A stretch of DNA of 64,000 nucleotides from Trebouxia sp. TZW2008 (GCA_002118135.1 BDIU01000090.1:62001-126000), one strand, 5' to 3'. Shown: positions 20,601 through 32,986, counted from the first letter of the stretch. Translations and numbers: made by a program. Notes: generated by a model not told the origin, from the sequence alone.

Positions 20601-23600
20601 ATGGCTGGTAAGGGGGAGTCGACAGATCCTTCAGCACCTCCTCTGCTGGAGCTGCCTGCCTCGACAGCAGGTATGGTACCGCTGCCGACCTGAGTCCCCG
20701 CGGAACCTGTTGTATGCTAGCGCACCTTAGTCACATGCTGCGACCTGCTGCAGACAATGATATGCGGACACCCTTGGTCGACTCACCTGACTCTTCCAGT
20801 CCTGCACCCTCCCCTGAGTACACTGGGGAACCAGCAGTACCATCAGCTGCTCTAGAAAGTAAGCTTTTTATGCGACAGAAGTTGCAGCTGGCCCATCAGC
20901 CCTCAACACCTGGCACTTCTGAATGTCAAAACAAGCTAGTGACACTTACTGGACTACAGGTGATGCCACTTTATGGAGAGACTTGCTGGGCAGAGCTCGC
21001 GGCAACCACAATCAGGCAGCACAGTGGATGCAGCAGATAGGCGCCAATGTTCCCCTGGCAGCGAGAGCAGCACATGAAGTGCCTGGTACGCTGATACACA
21101 AGTTAGGAATATGACCTAGCTCTGCCTTGCCTATTATATAAAGCAGTTCTGTCATGACCTCACGACCATCATCACTACATGCATCATGCCGCCTTTTAAC
21201 GACCCAGCTCGGGGCATACAGAAGCAGCATCCAAGCAAGTCTCTGTCCTGCAGCGTCTTTACAGCTTGCGTTTCATACATTGCAGGTATACGCCCTGAAG
21301 GCCCTGACAGCAATGACCTGGATGTGCGTGCTGCTGAGGCTGGTGCTCCTGCCACATTCTTCTGCCCTATCTCCTTCAAGTGCTTTAGAGATCCAGTCTT
21401 GCTGCCGACAGGGCAAACGTGAGCCCTCATACCATGTGCACAAAACACTCACTGTCACTGTGACAGCTGCTGCGAAAGCTGTTGGGTCTTGACACAGTCA
21501 TCAGAAGCAACTCAGCAAGCATATTACAGCATCTTGGCGCAAGTTTGCATCTAACACAATCACGATTTCCAGGTCTTTGATCGACTGCATCTCTCTCAGC
21601 TTGTTCTTCTAATCCACGACATGGATGCTTGTTGTCATTTGCCTCTGTTGATGCCAATTGACCTTGGCAGACAGGTTACACGTGCCAACAGCGCTACTTA
21701 GAAAGGTGGACGGCACAAGGCAACTCCTGATGTCCAGCTACAGGTCAAAGACTGAACAGATCCACTGCCAGCAGTCAGTTCTGTGGTATCAGCTGACCTG
21801 AACAGACAAGTCATTGCAGGTATGAGAGGCGTTATATAGAGAGGTGGCTGGCCCAAGGCAACTCCAGATGCCCAGCCACAGGCCAAAGAATGAGCAGGCC
21901 CATTACCCTCACATCGAACACGACGCTGCGCAAGTCCATTGAGGAATGGGCAGAGAAGAGTGCGCCTTGGATGCTGGTGAGCATTCTGTTGCATTGGCAC
22001 TGGCTGCATGTCAGCGGCTTTTGTTTACTTTGTGCATTGGGGGATCAGATGAAGGGCTCTTGACTTTCAGCAAAATTCTCAACAGACAGGTTGGAAGACA
22101 AAAAAAATCAAAACCTTTCAATTAACAAAAGAAACAATACGATGCTTGACAATGTGTCATGTCGCCTACACTGGCATGGCTCTCTGGCTGTTGCACCAAC
22201 AGCTCTCTTAGATACAAGCAAGTCTGTTGCAAACAACGCTGCAACTGCTTTTGAGGCAGAGGAGCATTTGGCCTGTGATATGGCTGCTCTGTGCTTGCAA
22301 CTGACAGCTGTTTGGCGTGCACTGTCACAGCAGCGACGGTCCCAGTAGGGACAGCAGCAACGGCATTAAACAGAGTCAGCAACTAGAAATTACTACTGGC
22401 TACATATGTCCTTTTGGGTACAAGCACGTTTGTGCCGTAATCACCTTGTCAAATGTCTGCAGCCCAGCATCCCTCATGTAGAAGATGCTTGCAGACATTG
22501 CCACTGCATGCATCACTCAGTTGATGTCCTCATGTTGCATAAACGCGGCTATAAGCCATGCAACTGCAAGCTTTGCCTTTATAGTGTCACAGCGCTTGAA
22601 CAAGTGCCGTGCCCAGTGTTAACGAGCCAGGGAGGTCTTAACTATGCACAGGATGTCGTTGCAGACCTCTGCAAGCAATGTAAGGCACCTATGCCGAGTC
22701 GAGCTAATGTGACATGGTCATGCAGGGCAGTGATGGGCGTTTGAAGCCTATACCTCCAGAGGATGATTTTGCCACACCCAGAAGGGGTACCACAGGGGGC
22801 CGCAGCAGCCCCACTGACCCTGATTTGGCCCTGGCCATCCGCCTGCAGCAAGAAGAGATGGCCAGAATGCGAGCAGCCCCCAATCAACCCCCCCAGCAAA
22901 CCCCCAACCAGCCCCCTCCCTTTCAGAACCCTGTTGGCCCCCCTCCCCCTCGGCACCCCAACTTCCCACAGCGTGCCAGGTCAGTCATCTCAGCTGATCA
23001 TCTCATCTTACTCATTCTCATTGTCAGCCATTCAGCAAACTCTGGAGCAACCCTTGACAGGATGTGGGACACTCAGGCCAAGGGTAAATCCAGAAATACT
23101 TGGCAGTCAACTGTGTACAAGGACCTCTCCGCTCTTCATGTCCAATATGACTGGTTTAGGTTAGCACATGATGGAACTGGGTGGAGACAGATGAGTGCTT
23201 CTGTACGTACCTAGTTGGGCCTGCTGAGTCTGCCTAGCCCATGTTTATGATGAAATGAAAATGAATGATGTGGGACAGCAGGGATTTATCAATAAGAGCT
23301 TTGTTTTTGCTGAGTAGCTATGCAGGCAACATGTGTAGCCCACTTCTGCAAAGCACCATTGAGCATTGCCGCTGCTGCTAATTGAGGATGCCTACACTGC
23401 CACCCACAATTTCTTGTTTTCCCCTTGTGTTTTTTGTTGACTTGGAATGGGTACGTGTGGGCAGTATGTCTTGCCCCACTCCTGCACAGCAGCATTCAGC
23501 ATTGATGCCGCTGCTGCTGCTGCTGGTGCTGACTGAGGCTGCCTACATTGCTACCTACCTCACAAGCATGATGTGAATGAGCAAAGGTTGATTGGTAGTA

Positions 23601-26600
23601 GGTGCATGCAGGCAGTATGTTTAGCCCACCCTTGCAAAGCAACACTCAGCTCTGCTGCTGCTGCTGAAGGAGTTGGCTTGCATCGTGACCCACCTCACCA
23701 CAGTCAGCATGATGAGCTTGAACAAACATTGACTTGTCAAGAGTGCTTGCAGGCAGTGTGTGCTGCCCGTGCGTGCTTTCAAGCAACGCTCAGCTCTGCC
23801 CCTTCTGCTGCTCAATTGCTGTGATTTGATGACCGTCCACTTAAAGTGCGTACCCAGGCAGTATGTGCAGCCCAACATAATGTTCGTGGAAAAACATTGA
23901 CTTGTGATGGGTGCATGCAGGCAGTATGTGCAGCCCACCCCTGCAAAGCAGCGCTCGTTTCTGCCCCTGCTGCTGCTGCTGACTGAGGTGGCTTACATTG
24001 CCACCTACCTGACCAGCATGGGCCTCAATGGTTGGAGCTTTGAAAACCTTAAACTCAATCCTATGGCTGGCGGCACAGCAGACACGCTGAGAACGCTGGG
24101 AGCTGTTGACTACGACAAGATAGTGTACAATCACCAGTGGTGGCGCATTGTGGCTGCCCCTTTTGTGTGTTCAGGTGAGACTGGACCCTCAGCATTTGCA
24201 AATGTGTAATGCCATCATCAGCATGCCAGCACAATGCGCACCTTTGGAGCTGTTGACTATGTTGAGATAACGCATAACCATGAGTGGTGGCGCATTCAGG
24301 CTGCCCCATTTGTGTGTTCAGGTGAAATTCCACTCTGAGCGTTCGATAGGGTCTGAACATTCACTGCAATCATCAGCATGTACTGCTTGCGTTCATTTCG
24401 TGTTGAAGCAGCTGCTTTTAAACATGCTGATTTTGCGGACAGTGCACAGGCTGATAGGCCTTGTTTGTTATGCTGCGCACAGCATGCTGCATATACAGGC
24501 TTTCTGCAGGCATGCACTTGGCAGGACCCTCTGCATTGATGCCAGAAGTTTGCCTCAATGCGAGCATGGGCCTTGTTCAGCCCTTGCATCATGCAGATTA
24601 CTGTCAAGTCCAAGGGCTGCACAAGCATGTTGTCCGATTTGATTCATCTTGTGACTACTGGTGTACTCCGCTCGCTTGGGCATTTGTGGACTCCCAGCAG
24701 CTGTGACTTGTTGTCAATCAAAATTCAAGCTGGAACAGTGACAGTGCATATGCCTGGCATGGCTTTCTGGCCCAGCTTCTGCAAGACATGCTGTTAGATT
24801 ATGGCATGTGATGCACACAACTTGCATCCAGGAAAGAGAAAATTCAAGCCTAGCCTAGCCTCTTGGTGTAGCACAGTTCAGGACATCGAGTGATGTGTAC
24901 GGCGTCACTTGTTTGCATGCGTGATATGCTGACTATCTAAAGTATGTTCTGCAGGCTTGATCCAGCTGTTCTGCACGAGCACCTGCCTCTGCACCTTTGT
25001 CTGCTTCTGGAATGCATAAAGCTTGTGCTTTGATGAGTGAATGCCACCTCTCGAGCATCCAAAATATGCTGATATATTGTCCTGTGCACCGTAGGCTTCA
25101 TTAAGCTGTTCTGCATGAGCATTTGCTTGCGGTCTACAGGTGACTGACATGTTGATTTGTTGTTTGCAGGCTTGATCCAGCTGTTCTGCATGAGCACCTG
25201 CCTGTGGACCTTTGGCAGATACCTAGAGCGCGTTCTGCTGGTGCCTGTGCTGGCTGTGCCGGCTGTGTACATGGTCAGCGGCATTGCAGGAGGCCTGGCT
25301 TCTGCCAACCTGGCTGTTGACCGTGTCACTGTGACCTCGACTGCAGCCATAGCTGGTCTAGTAGGTGGGTCTCCTGCGCAAGACTCGCATTTTCTACTTG
25401 TATCTTGCTTGCTGCATCTTGGCTGCTGCATCAAACTAGGTGCCTGTCTTGGCTGTGCGAATGTGCACATAGTCAGTGGCATTGCTGGGGACCTGGCTTC
25501 TGCCAGCTTGGCTGTTGACCGCGTCACTGTCACCACAACAGCCATAGCCGGTGTAGCGGGTGGGAACTCTGCTCAAGCGTTGCATCACATCAACTCAGCG
25601 GTAGCCATATCTAATCTTGTAGATCAACACCATGTTCAACTGTCACATCTTCTGGTTGCATTTGGCTTGATGTGTCAGTCTGTCATTGACTGTGTCAGTG
25701 TGACCTCAACTGCAGCCATATCTAGTCTAGTATGTGGTTGTTTGACGCTAGAGGCATAAATTGTTTGTGCATCGTGCTTGCTGTATCAGTCTGGCTGTTG
25801 ACTGCGCCACTGTCACCTCAACTGCAGCCATATGTGATTTCCCAGGTCGTCTTCTCGCGCAAGTCTTGCTGTACCAGGCTGGCTGTTGACAGCATTACTG
25901 TCATCTAGACTACAGCCATTTCTGATGTAGTGGACAGGCAGCTTGCATCGCACTATCAGGTCGCTTGCTGCATGAAGCTAGCTGTGGGATCTGTGGTCAC
26001 TTGTATCTCAACTGTAGCTGTGTGTGGTCACTTATATCTTGACTGTAGCTATGTGTGGTCCATTAGGTGGGCGAAATGCTTATGTGCTGCATCGCTTTTT
26101 AGTTGCTTACTGATGCAATCTACAGGTTGCTCATGTCAGCATCATTATGGCTGCAGCCATGTCTGATGTCTTGCTCATCAGGGTGTGTGGTGCATCAGTT
26201 GCATCAGATTTGGGTCACAGCAAACGCACAAATTCATGGCAATCACCACAAACTACTCGTCTCAGCATGCATAGCTCCTGGTTTGACAAGCAGACAGCTG
26301 ATTATGATATTTTGCTGTGCAACTTTTGAGCTTGATATCAGCACTGTCACATCAATTGCAGTCATATCAGCCTAGCAGGTGGCTGAGCTGTCTAAACAGC
26401 TGTTTGAGCGCTATGCTGATTTTGCCCTTGAAGTTGCCCCACACTAGATGTTGGCACTGACCCTAGGATGGCAGCCCAGCAGGTGCAGGGTTTGCTGGCA
26501 GCAGTTGTGCAATCAGACTGTCAATGTACTGCAGCACCACAGCCCATTTGTAGTAGCAATCAAACATCACCAGGTCCTTGTTCAATGGGCTCTGTTGCAC

Positions 26601-28934
26601 TTTGAATGCTGGATGCTGATAGCAATGCATGCTTGAGTAGTAGCATGGCCAGGTGCACCTTCCTAAATATGCAATGTAACTTCTAAGCAGCTTCTCAGAT
26701 AGTATGGCTGATTGTATGCAGCAGATTAGCGCCATGCTGCGGCTCAGCTGTCAGCCTGCCCTTGTTGATAAGCCAGGGTGCTTGTTGTCAGGCAATGCAT
26801 GACAGCAAGCAGCCTGCCCTTGTTGATAAGCCAGGGTGCTTGTTGTCACGCAATGCATGACAGCAAGCAGCCTGCCCTTGTTGATAAGCCAGGGTGCTTG
26901 TTGTCAGGCAATGCATGACAGCAAGCAGGCTGAAGTGTCTGCAAGGGCATGCCACATAAACAGGCGGCAACAGCGGCTGGCGCAGGCACTGCACTAACTG
27001 CAGCAATCAATATGCTGCATGCTATGACCAGCTCCTCATAGAGTCAATCAAAGACAGGCTCTTTGCAGCTGTATTCACCTAGCAAGGTAAACACAGCTAC
27101 ATCGAGCCTGTCCCCAACTCACTCTCAATTGATTCTGGTCATGGCATGCAGCAGAGCACAGAGTCTTGACACTGGCTAGCATGCTCAGCACCAGACAGTG
27201 CATGCTTCTGAACAGGATTGCTCTCGTTGGTCTGTCTGATGGTTATTGTATGCTGGGCAGCTGTCAGTGCAAGCTGCTCATTATAAGCAGGTCTTGTACT
27301 AGTCTGTCCGATGTTGTATGCATGCCTAGCCTTGTCAGTGCATGCTGCTGATCAGTGGCAGGTCCACCATTGCTTTGTGTCATGGTCTATGCATGCTAAG
27401 CAATTGTCCCTACATGCTGCTGAACAGAAGGCTGTCCTGGCTGTAGACAGTGCATGCAAGCTTTTTGAAAGAGGGCATCATGCTCAGCAGCTGTGAGAGC
27501 ATGCCAACCTTAATAGAGTGCTCACTGGTCTGTCCAATGGTGTGTGCAGGGGGTGTGTGGGCAGATCAGCTGATCCACATGGGCCGGTACTGCCACCAGT
27601 GGCTCACCTTCCCTCTGCTGGCATTAGTCACAGCAGTGCTGGCTTTGCTTGGGCTGATCCCCCTGATGAACAACTTTGCACACATTGCTGGCTTTGCAGC
27701 TGGCTTCCTGGCATGCACTGTTGCTCTGCTCAACAGAAGGGTGAGTCTGCCGTTGCTGTTGTGCATGTCAGAATTCTTTGCCAGCACATTGTGATTGCTG
27801 TGCAATGCTAGCTCTGATTGGAAATATTCCTCTGATGAACACGTTTGCCTCTAATGCTTACTGCAGCCGGCTTCCTGGCATGCACTGTTGCTCTGCTCAA
27901 CCGAAGGGTGAGTCTGCTGTTGCTGTTGTCAATGCAGGAGTTGATCCCCTATCATCATATTCGATTTCATGTGTTTGCATGCAAGCAAATTGCAGTCTGT
28001 GCTGTAACATTGGTATTGCATGGGGACCTGCATTCTGAGGTCACGTCATGCACAGTGACCATGTGGCCACGCTGATGTATGTGGCTCTGCAGTATTGAGC
28101 AGCCTGCAATGACTTACATGGCAGTGTTAAGAACAAATATGTTGTCACTCAGGCAGCACTGCCAAGTCTGGACACGAGCCTCGTAGTGACAATGCATGCA
28201 GCTGCTTGTCTGCCCTACATTGCAAAACGACATCAGTCCGTGCGCTTTTGTGTGACTCTCATGTGAGCTGTAGCAGGGCAGGCATGACAGGCATGACTGC
28301 GTGTGTACGCAGCTCGTGGACATAACATTCCTCATGTAGGCTGACAACAAGCACAAAGCAAGTAGCACGAAGCACCTCTTGGTTTTGCCTTGAACATGAG
28401 CTGAATGACTCATGCATGCGTGCATGCAGGCTGACAATAAGCACAAAGCAAGTCGCATGAAGCACCTCTTGAATTTGCGTCCAACGTGGGCATCAGGATT
28501 TATGCATGCTTGCAGGCTGACAGTAGGCACACAGCAAGTCTCATGAAGCGCCTCCCGGTTTTGCCTTGACTGCGGGCTGAATCATCCATGCATGCATGCA
28601 GGCTGACGGCACCCACAGGAGGCATGTGGGCTGGCAGCTGCTGCTGCAACTCACTGCTGCAGGCGTGCTGATTGCATTGCTGGCAGTCAGCATTGTGGGT
28701 CTCAGCGTGAAGAGCCATGTTGGTCAGGACTGCCATTGGTGTGATGGGTTTGCATGCCCTAGAATCAGGTGGTGGGATTGCCAGCCAGCTGATACACTTG
28801 CTACTGCTGGATCGTCCCCAGCTTCACCTGGAACATCACCAATCTCAGTTGGGTCATCTGGAAACAGCCCTTCCCCAGCATCTACCCCTTCCCCTACCAA
28901 TGGCAATGACACACTTGTGCAGAATTTCAACTGA
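20601..28934 (+). CDS. U-box / UIM-like / rhomboid fusion membrane protein (10 exons)
   Basis: Exons 20601-20670, 20754-20858, 20960-21085, 21286-21418, 21820-21976, 22726-22979, 23921-24174, 25170-25364, 27550-27740 and 28602-28934 join in phase to 605 residues. Residues ~125-193 are a classic U-box (FFCPISFK, TYERRYIERWL, RCPATGQ, TLRKSIEEW), which binds E2 enzymes. Residues ~226-243 (DPDLALAIRLQQEE) resemble a ubiquitin-interacting motif and precede a Pro/Asn/Gln-rich linker. Residues ~290-530 are a rhomboid core with several membrane helices and the conserved NNFAHIAGF (H476). The C-terminal Cys-rich DCHWCDGF block resembles plant RBL-type rhomboids. The active-site GASGA is replaced by TSTAA (residues 422-426), so Thr stands where the nucleophilic Ser should be. 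The likely role is a membrane ubiquitin ligase with a substrate-binding pseudoprotease; this is inference. Confidence 0.85.
21672..21770 (+). repeat. echo of the U-box exon 5, with stop
   Basis: About 148 bp before the authentic exon 5 (21820), the intron repeats its first ~50 codons' worth of text in degenerate form, encoding YTCQQRYLERWTAQGNS. A TGA then stands where the authentic exon has AGA. The CAG acceptor is kept. Confidence 0.85.
23320..23880 (+). repeat. echo array of rhomboid exon 7 5' end
   Basis: Five copies of 'gcaggcagtatgtgcagccc'-type sequence precede the authentic exon at 23921. They begin near 23321, 23458, 23609, 23750 and 23855. Most extend into the Leu-rich TM coding run ('gctgctgctgctg') and then diverge or stop. 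The copy at 23458 stays open through AYIATYLTSM. Confidence 0.85.
24228..24325 (+). repeat. echo of rhomboid exon 7 3' end
   Basis: 'ggagctgttgactatgttga' at about 24246 repeats the exon 7 end ('ggagctgttgactacgacaa', near 24100) through 'tgtgtgttcaggtga', including the donor. Offset is about 145 bp. Confidence 0.85.
24950..25130 (+). repeat. two echoes of rhomboid exon 8 5' end
   Basis: 'gcaggcttgatccagctgtt' near 24952 and the weaker 'gtaggcttcattaagctgtt' near 25092 precede the authentic exon 8 at 25170. Both lose the frame. Confidence 0.85.
25440..26375 (+). repeat. echo array of rhomboid exon 8 3' end
   Basis: The exon 8 end (authentic donor after 25364) is repeated most fully at about 25440-25560 (valine/glycine-rich stretch through GVAGG). 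Shorter traces of 'gtgacctcaactgcagccat' lie near 25690, 25810, 25900, 26000-26050 and 26345. Similarity decays with distance from the exon. Confidence 0.8.
26752..26926 (+). repeat. three near-identical 58 bp tandem repeats
   Basis: Units start at 26752, 26810 and 26868 with 'cagcctgcccttgttgataa'. The copies differ by only one base in the part I compared (tcagg/tcacg), so this duplication is much younger than the other arrays. It lies within intron 8 of the U-box/rhomboid gene. Confidence 0.95.
27180..27545 (+). repeat. degenerate repeats before rhomboid exon 9
   Basis: The text preceding the exon 9 acceptor ('ggtctgtccaatggtgtgtg', 27530) has earlier versions near 27229, 27303 and 27378, each followed by 'cagtgcatgctgctgaacag'-like blocks. 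Spacing is about 75-90 bp and later irregular. Confidence 0.65.
27808..27915 (+). repeat. echo of rhomboid exon 9 3' end
   Basis: 'ggcttcctggcatgcactgt' at about 27869 repeats exon 9 through its donor ('gaagggtgagtctgc'), about 170 bp downstream of the authentic donor (27741). The His of the catalytic helix is lost in the copy. Confidence 0.85.
28325..28600 (+). repeat. echo array of rhomboid exon 10 5' end
   Basis: Copies of the exon 10 acceptor 'gcatgcaggctgac' plus about 70 bases occur near 28335, 28422 and 28508 before the authentic exon at 28602. The period is about 86-94 bp, with the shared block 'gcacaaagcaagt'. Confidence 0.8.
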
Positions 28935-30745
28935 TTTCTGACTCGACCACTTTGCGCGCTGGCTGCAATGGCTGAAACTGCTATGATGACATGATGCTGG
29001 TGCTGCACACATTTGAAATACAGAAATTGCTTACATGTTGGCCCCGCTTTCAGATAGCTTGAATGCTGACAAGTTCTGTTGTGTTTGTTGACTGCAGCAT
29101 CTTGGGTATGCTGCCTCAGACACTGTGTGTATGTGCATACCTTGAGACTTGAGAATTTGTGCGGAATAGCTGCGGTGCTTACTAGAATGGTCAAGTTACG
29201 TTTGTTGCCCTGACTCTCCAATTATTGCAACCTGCAAGCAAACTTGTGATCTAACTTATGTGTAATTTGCAAACAGTCCTAATCGATGCTGACTTTTCTC
29301 CCTGTACAAATTGAATCTACACAATGCATTGACGGAATAAGGGTCAAGTCTGGCCCAGCTGGGCAGGCTGCAACATGTGCCTCTCTGCATGCATGACTTA
29401 TCTTGGCGGTCCAAGGTGGGTAATTGAGGCAAATGCATATTGCTGCATCCGGAAGATGAGATTTGGGTCTGAGTCTCAATCAAGTGACAGCAATAAGCCG
29501 CCATGCTAAAACGCAAACATTACTGATGATGCTGTCAAAGGCAGGCCATCACTTGGCCTGTTGACAGCGCTGCACCATGCGGCTGGTCCAGCAGGTGAAG
29601 CGCTTGACGGCCCATGTGAGTGAAGCCAGAGGATAGCTGCAATCGAACATCGCATTTTGGTCAAATTAAGCCAGAAGATGTCGCTCCAGCACGGTTATGA
29701 CAAACAAATTTTTGAAACCCGTGCAGGTGCCTTACGTGGCGTCGCGACTCGTTTGCTAGAGAGCCCGGATCTACGAAGGATCATTACGTACCTCGTAGGA
29801 TCTGATCGTTGATCGCTCGTACGGCCCTGACCGCCGACATGAGCGGCAGCCACGGTAGTGAATACTGACCGTCAGGTAAATTTGCGACTCGCATGAAACA
29901 GTGCCTAGCAACCGCCTCTCTCTCTGTAGGACGACGATACACTCTGCTGTGCAAGTTTGGCATGTTCCATGCTGATAGTTCACTTGAATTCCTCATCGTG
30001 TTGCTGGCTTACAAGATATCTGTGAATTGATAGTGATTATGAGCCTTGCTGAAGCCTTGGCAAACACTGACAAAAGGAATCAAATACATCTCACTTCGAC
30101 ACCAAAACCATTGAGTACACAAGGTAACATCAATACCAGAGACATGTACAGCAGATTTGTTCATTCGTCATTCATGTCATTGGACCTGCGGTACATATTT
30201 TCTCGCCAGGCCAACTGCTAAAGTCTGCTACATGTACTTATTTGTGAAACCTACACCTTTCAAGCAGTACCCATTGCACTGTAACAGTACCTGAAACCCT
30301 GTCTGTGAAGCAAAACAAGCTCTTTTGAGCCACTCACTTCTGGTCAAATGTTTGACAAGCTCGCGTCAATTTCTGGGAAAAGGCAGGCAATGTACAGTCA
30401 CATAAGCGAATGGGAGAGGCAGAACAAAGAAAAGAAAATAAAGCACCTCTGTTACCCCGTGCGTTGCACTGACACAGGCCACATTGGATGCGAAAAGAAA
30501 AAAAGAAAGTTGCCTGAGAGACAAGATGAGTCACCACTGAAAACACACTCCCACCTTTTCTTTGGAGCTCTGTAGTTTGCGATACAGCATCATGCCATGC
30601 TGTAGTGGAAATTGTCCACCTCTGGCAGCCAGCCAATTTGGCTGTGGCCGTGGAAACTACAGCTGGAAACAAAACTAGTATCACAAGCTGTACTCTGAGT
30701 CTGATTGGTTCGCAAGGAAGGAATGAGCTGTACTGTGGTGCCTAG
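28935..30745. other. intergenic, U-box/rhomboid (+) to Alba (-)
   Basis: 1.8 kb between two convergent stop codons. It contains the weak minus-strand candidate at 29544-29851. The rest (28935-29540 and 29990-30745) shows no exon-like frame or repeat array I can support. Confidence 0.5.
29544..29851 (-). CDS. possible small minus-strand gene (low confidence)
   Basis: A minus-strand start at about 29841 opens MSAVRAVRAINDQILR and ends in a GTACGT donor near 29790. A minus-strand segment after ATTGCAG near 29637 reads YPLASLTWAVKRFTCW to a TGA near 29550, but its phase does not match the first piece without another exon. The opposite strand also has a short Met frame ending in GTGAGT. I list it only because the stretch is more CpG-rich and exon-like than its surroundings. 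Confidence 0.2.
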
Positions 30746-31762
30746 CTAGTGCTGTGAACTACTGCTGCCCTGCTGTGCATAGCTACTTGGGCCTAGATGG
30801 TACTGCTGTGGGTCCAGCTGCACGTTCTGTTGTGCTGCTGCGGGCCCCAAGTTGATGTCTGATAGCTGAGCTGCAATGTCTGATGGACCCGCCTCCATCT
30901 CTCCACCCCGCTCCCCTCCCCTACCCCTGCCCCTGCATGGGTCAAGTGGGTACAACGTTACGACCCCTGTCACTCGACTCTGTCACTTAACATTATAGGG
31001 CAAATGTGGTTTGCCTGTGGCCTACATTGAATGCTGACATCAAGACTGCAAGTGCATGCCAACCTGGACAGCGCAACATGCACTGTCAAATGCGCTTGCT
31101 GAAAAAGACAAGCATACAGCAATGCAAAGTCAAGGGGCTGTAGGAGCATGAAGCAAAAGACAGGCATGAGATGGCTGCAAATGTGCATGATGTCACAGCA
31201 TGGACCGCTTTTGAATTGCACAATGCAAAGTGTTGTGAATTTGAAAAGGGCTCACCGCCCTCTGACTGGGCCAGCAGCAGGTGCTCGCATTCGCCTTGGC
31301 GGCCCTTCTTGCAAGGGCTTTACTTGATCCTCAGGTAGAGGTTGCTGGTAGCCTGGTTTGCTAGTATCTAGCTCTACTGTGGACAAGGTGATGGCTATTA
31401 CTGACACATGTCTGGTTGTCTCCAAGGTATTGAGACCCTCTTCCAGGGGCTCCCATGTGTCTGTGATATTGACTGACCCGATTTCAGTGAGCTGATGGAG
31501 CCTTGGGATCCTACGTTTGATGATTTCAGCAATAGTGACAGTCTTGTTAATGGCACGGCCCATGCCTTTCAGCGTGACTGCCTCATGGCCTTTTTCCTGC
31601 AGACCGCATACGGTGCATTGTTTACGCTCCGACTAGCACTTTTATGACGCAATCAGCTGATGCATCGCGCGGCGTTGTTGTGCTACTCTCAGGTGACAAG
31701 ACTCGTACCGTTAGTAGAGAGGTCGCATACGTTATGTAGTTGCGGACCTGACCCGCTGCCAT
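30746..31762 (-). CDS. Alba-domain nucleic-acid-binding protein with RGG tail (3 exons)
   Basis: Exons 31762-31709, 31596-31256 and 30932-30746 join in phase to 193 residues. The N-terminal ~100 residues match the Alba fold as found in plant long Alba proteins and RNase P/MRP-associated Rpp20/Rpp25 relatives. Visible motifs are RNYITYATSLL, GHEAVTLKGMGRAINKTV and VSVIAITLS. An Arg/Gly block follows (GRGRGRGGERGG), created exactly across the exon 2/3 junction, and then a Gln/Ser-rich tail. Alba-RGG proteins bind RNA and R-loops in nucleus and cytosol. Introns are short and free of echo copies, unlike those of the neighbouring genes. Confidence 0.9.
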
Positions 31763-32986
31763 AATACGGACCTACATTGCATGCCTTGGATGAAAGAGAT
31801 GACTCCAATACGAGCACGAGCAAGTGCACCATACCTCATTGTCGATTATCGAACTTTGCTCTGCTCTAGCCTGTTCGACACGGACATACCGGTCCATAGA
31901 AAAGGCAGTGAATCAGGCGAACAACTCGCTTGTCTCACCGTGCCACACGTGCAACGCAATCAAGGCATGTGCACGGTGGCACAGCGAGCAAAGCGGTGCA
32001 AGCCCACGCGGCAATACGACAATTTCGACCAAAGCCCTACACAAGACCCCTTTTGCCGATCGTCCTCAAAAGGATGATCCGAGTCAGATCCTTGCTCGTG
32101 ACAGCTTGATTTGTTATAGATCATCTGGGCGCCATTGCTGCAAAGCACCGTTACAGCAACAATTCTCGCTGAGAGAGAGAGAGAGTAATTTTGCGGCAAA
32201 TGTTCCTTTCCAGCAGCCTAGACGAAGCAAGCCTTCATTTTCTATTTCAACCTGCACGCGAATCAGGATGGCGTTCACCCTGGGATTGCCTGGGGCAAAT
32301 GTTATTTTGTCTGGCACTTGAAGGTCGGGCAATGGGCTAGCACGATCATTGATGGCAAGAGGCATGCTCCTGAGTGCACACACATGAGCTGCAGGGAGGA
32401 AGGTGCGCTAGGCTTCCAAGGCTCTACATTAGGGCAGCAGCTGCTATTCAAAGTGCAGCTTCTGTGAGTATCCATGTCACGTGCTATGGTGACTGATCGA
32501 ATCGTCTGATAACGAATATCTGGGCGTAGTCAAGATTGCGTTATCGTAGTTGGATTGCAGCTGAGGTTTATGCCCCTCAACAACGCTGTTGCCACCATTC
32601 AATGCAGCATGGAAATGCTCTACAGACTGATTGCAGCTGTGAATGCAGTATGTTCATGCCATTTCTGCGAAGAAGTTCTCTGCATACTATCAAGCCATCT
32701 GATCACCAGCATTCAATCAAGTTGTCAGCCTGCCAATTGCAGTGATTCACAACTGCCTCGAGCTCCCAATGTCAGTCAATCAGCATACACTTGAACTCTG
32801 GCGCTGCATCTCAGTCTTTGAGCATCTCATGCTTAGGACAGAATCTTGATGATAACGATCGTGTCTATATTTGTGCATGTATCACATGCCAATTTAGGCC
32901 ATGGTGTGTACATGCCTGGTATACTAGACACTTGTTGTGCACCTGTCAGGTGACCTCACAGCGTCTGAACGCTTTCATGTTCCTGG
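31763..32986. other. intergenic, BPL to Alba
   Basis: 1.2 kb upstream of the Alba start and downstream of the biotin ligase stop. It has a short GA microsatellite near 32170-32186. No gene or array is supported. Confidence 0.55.

Noticed and set aside
22750..22970. Minus-strand Gly/Trp-rich frames
   Set aside because: They are the complement of the Pro-rich linker exon of the U-box/rhomboid gene.
29256..30684. Several 60-116 codon frames between the rhomboid and Alba genes
   Set aside because: They have no homology I recognise, no splice-consistent borders and compositions typical of non-coding sequence.
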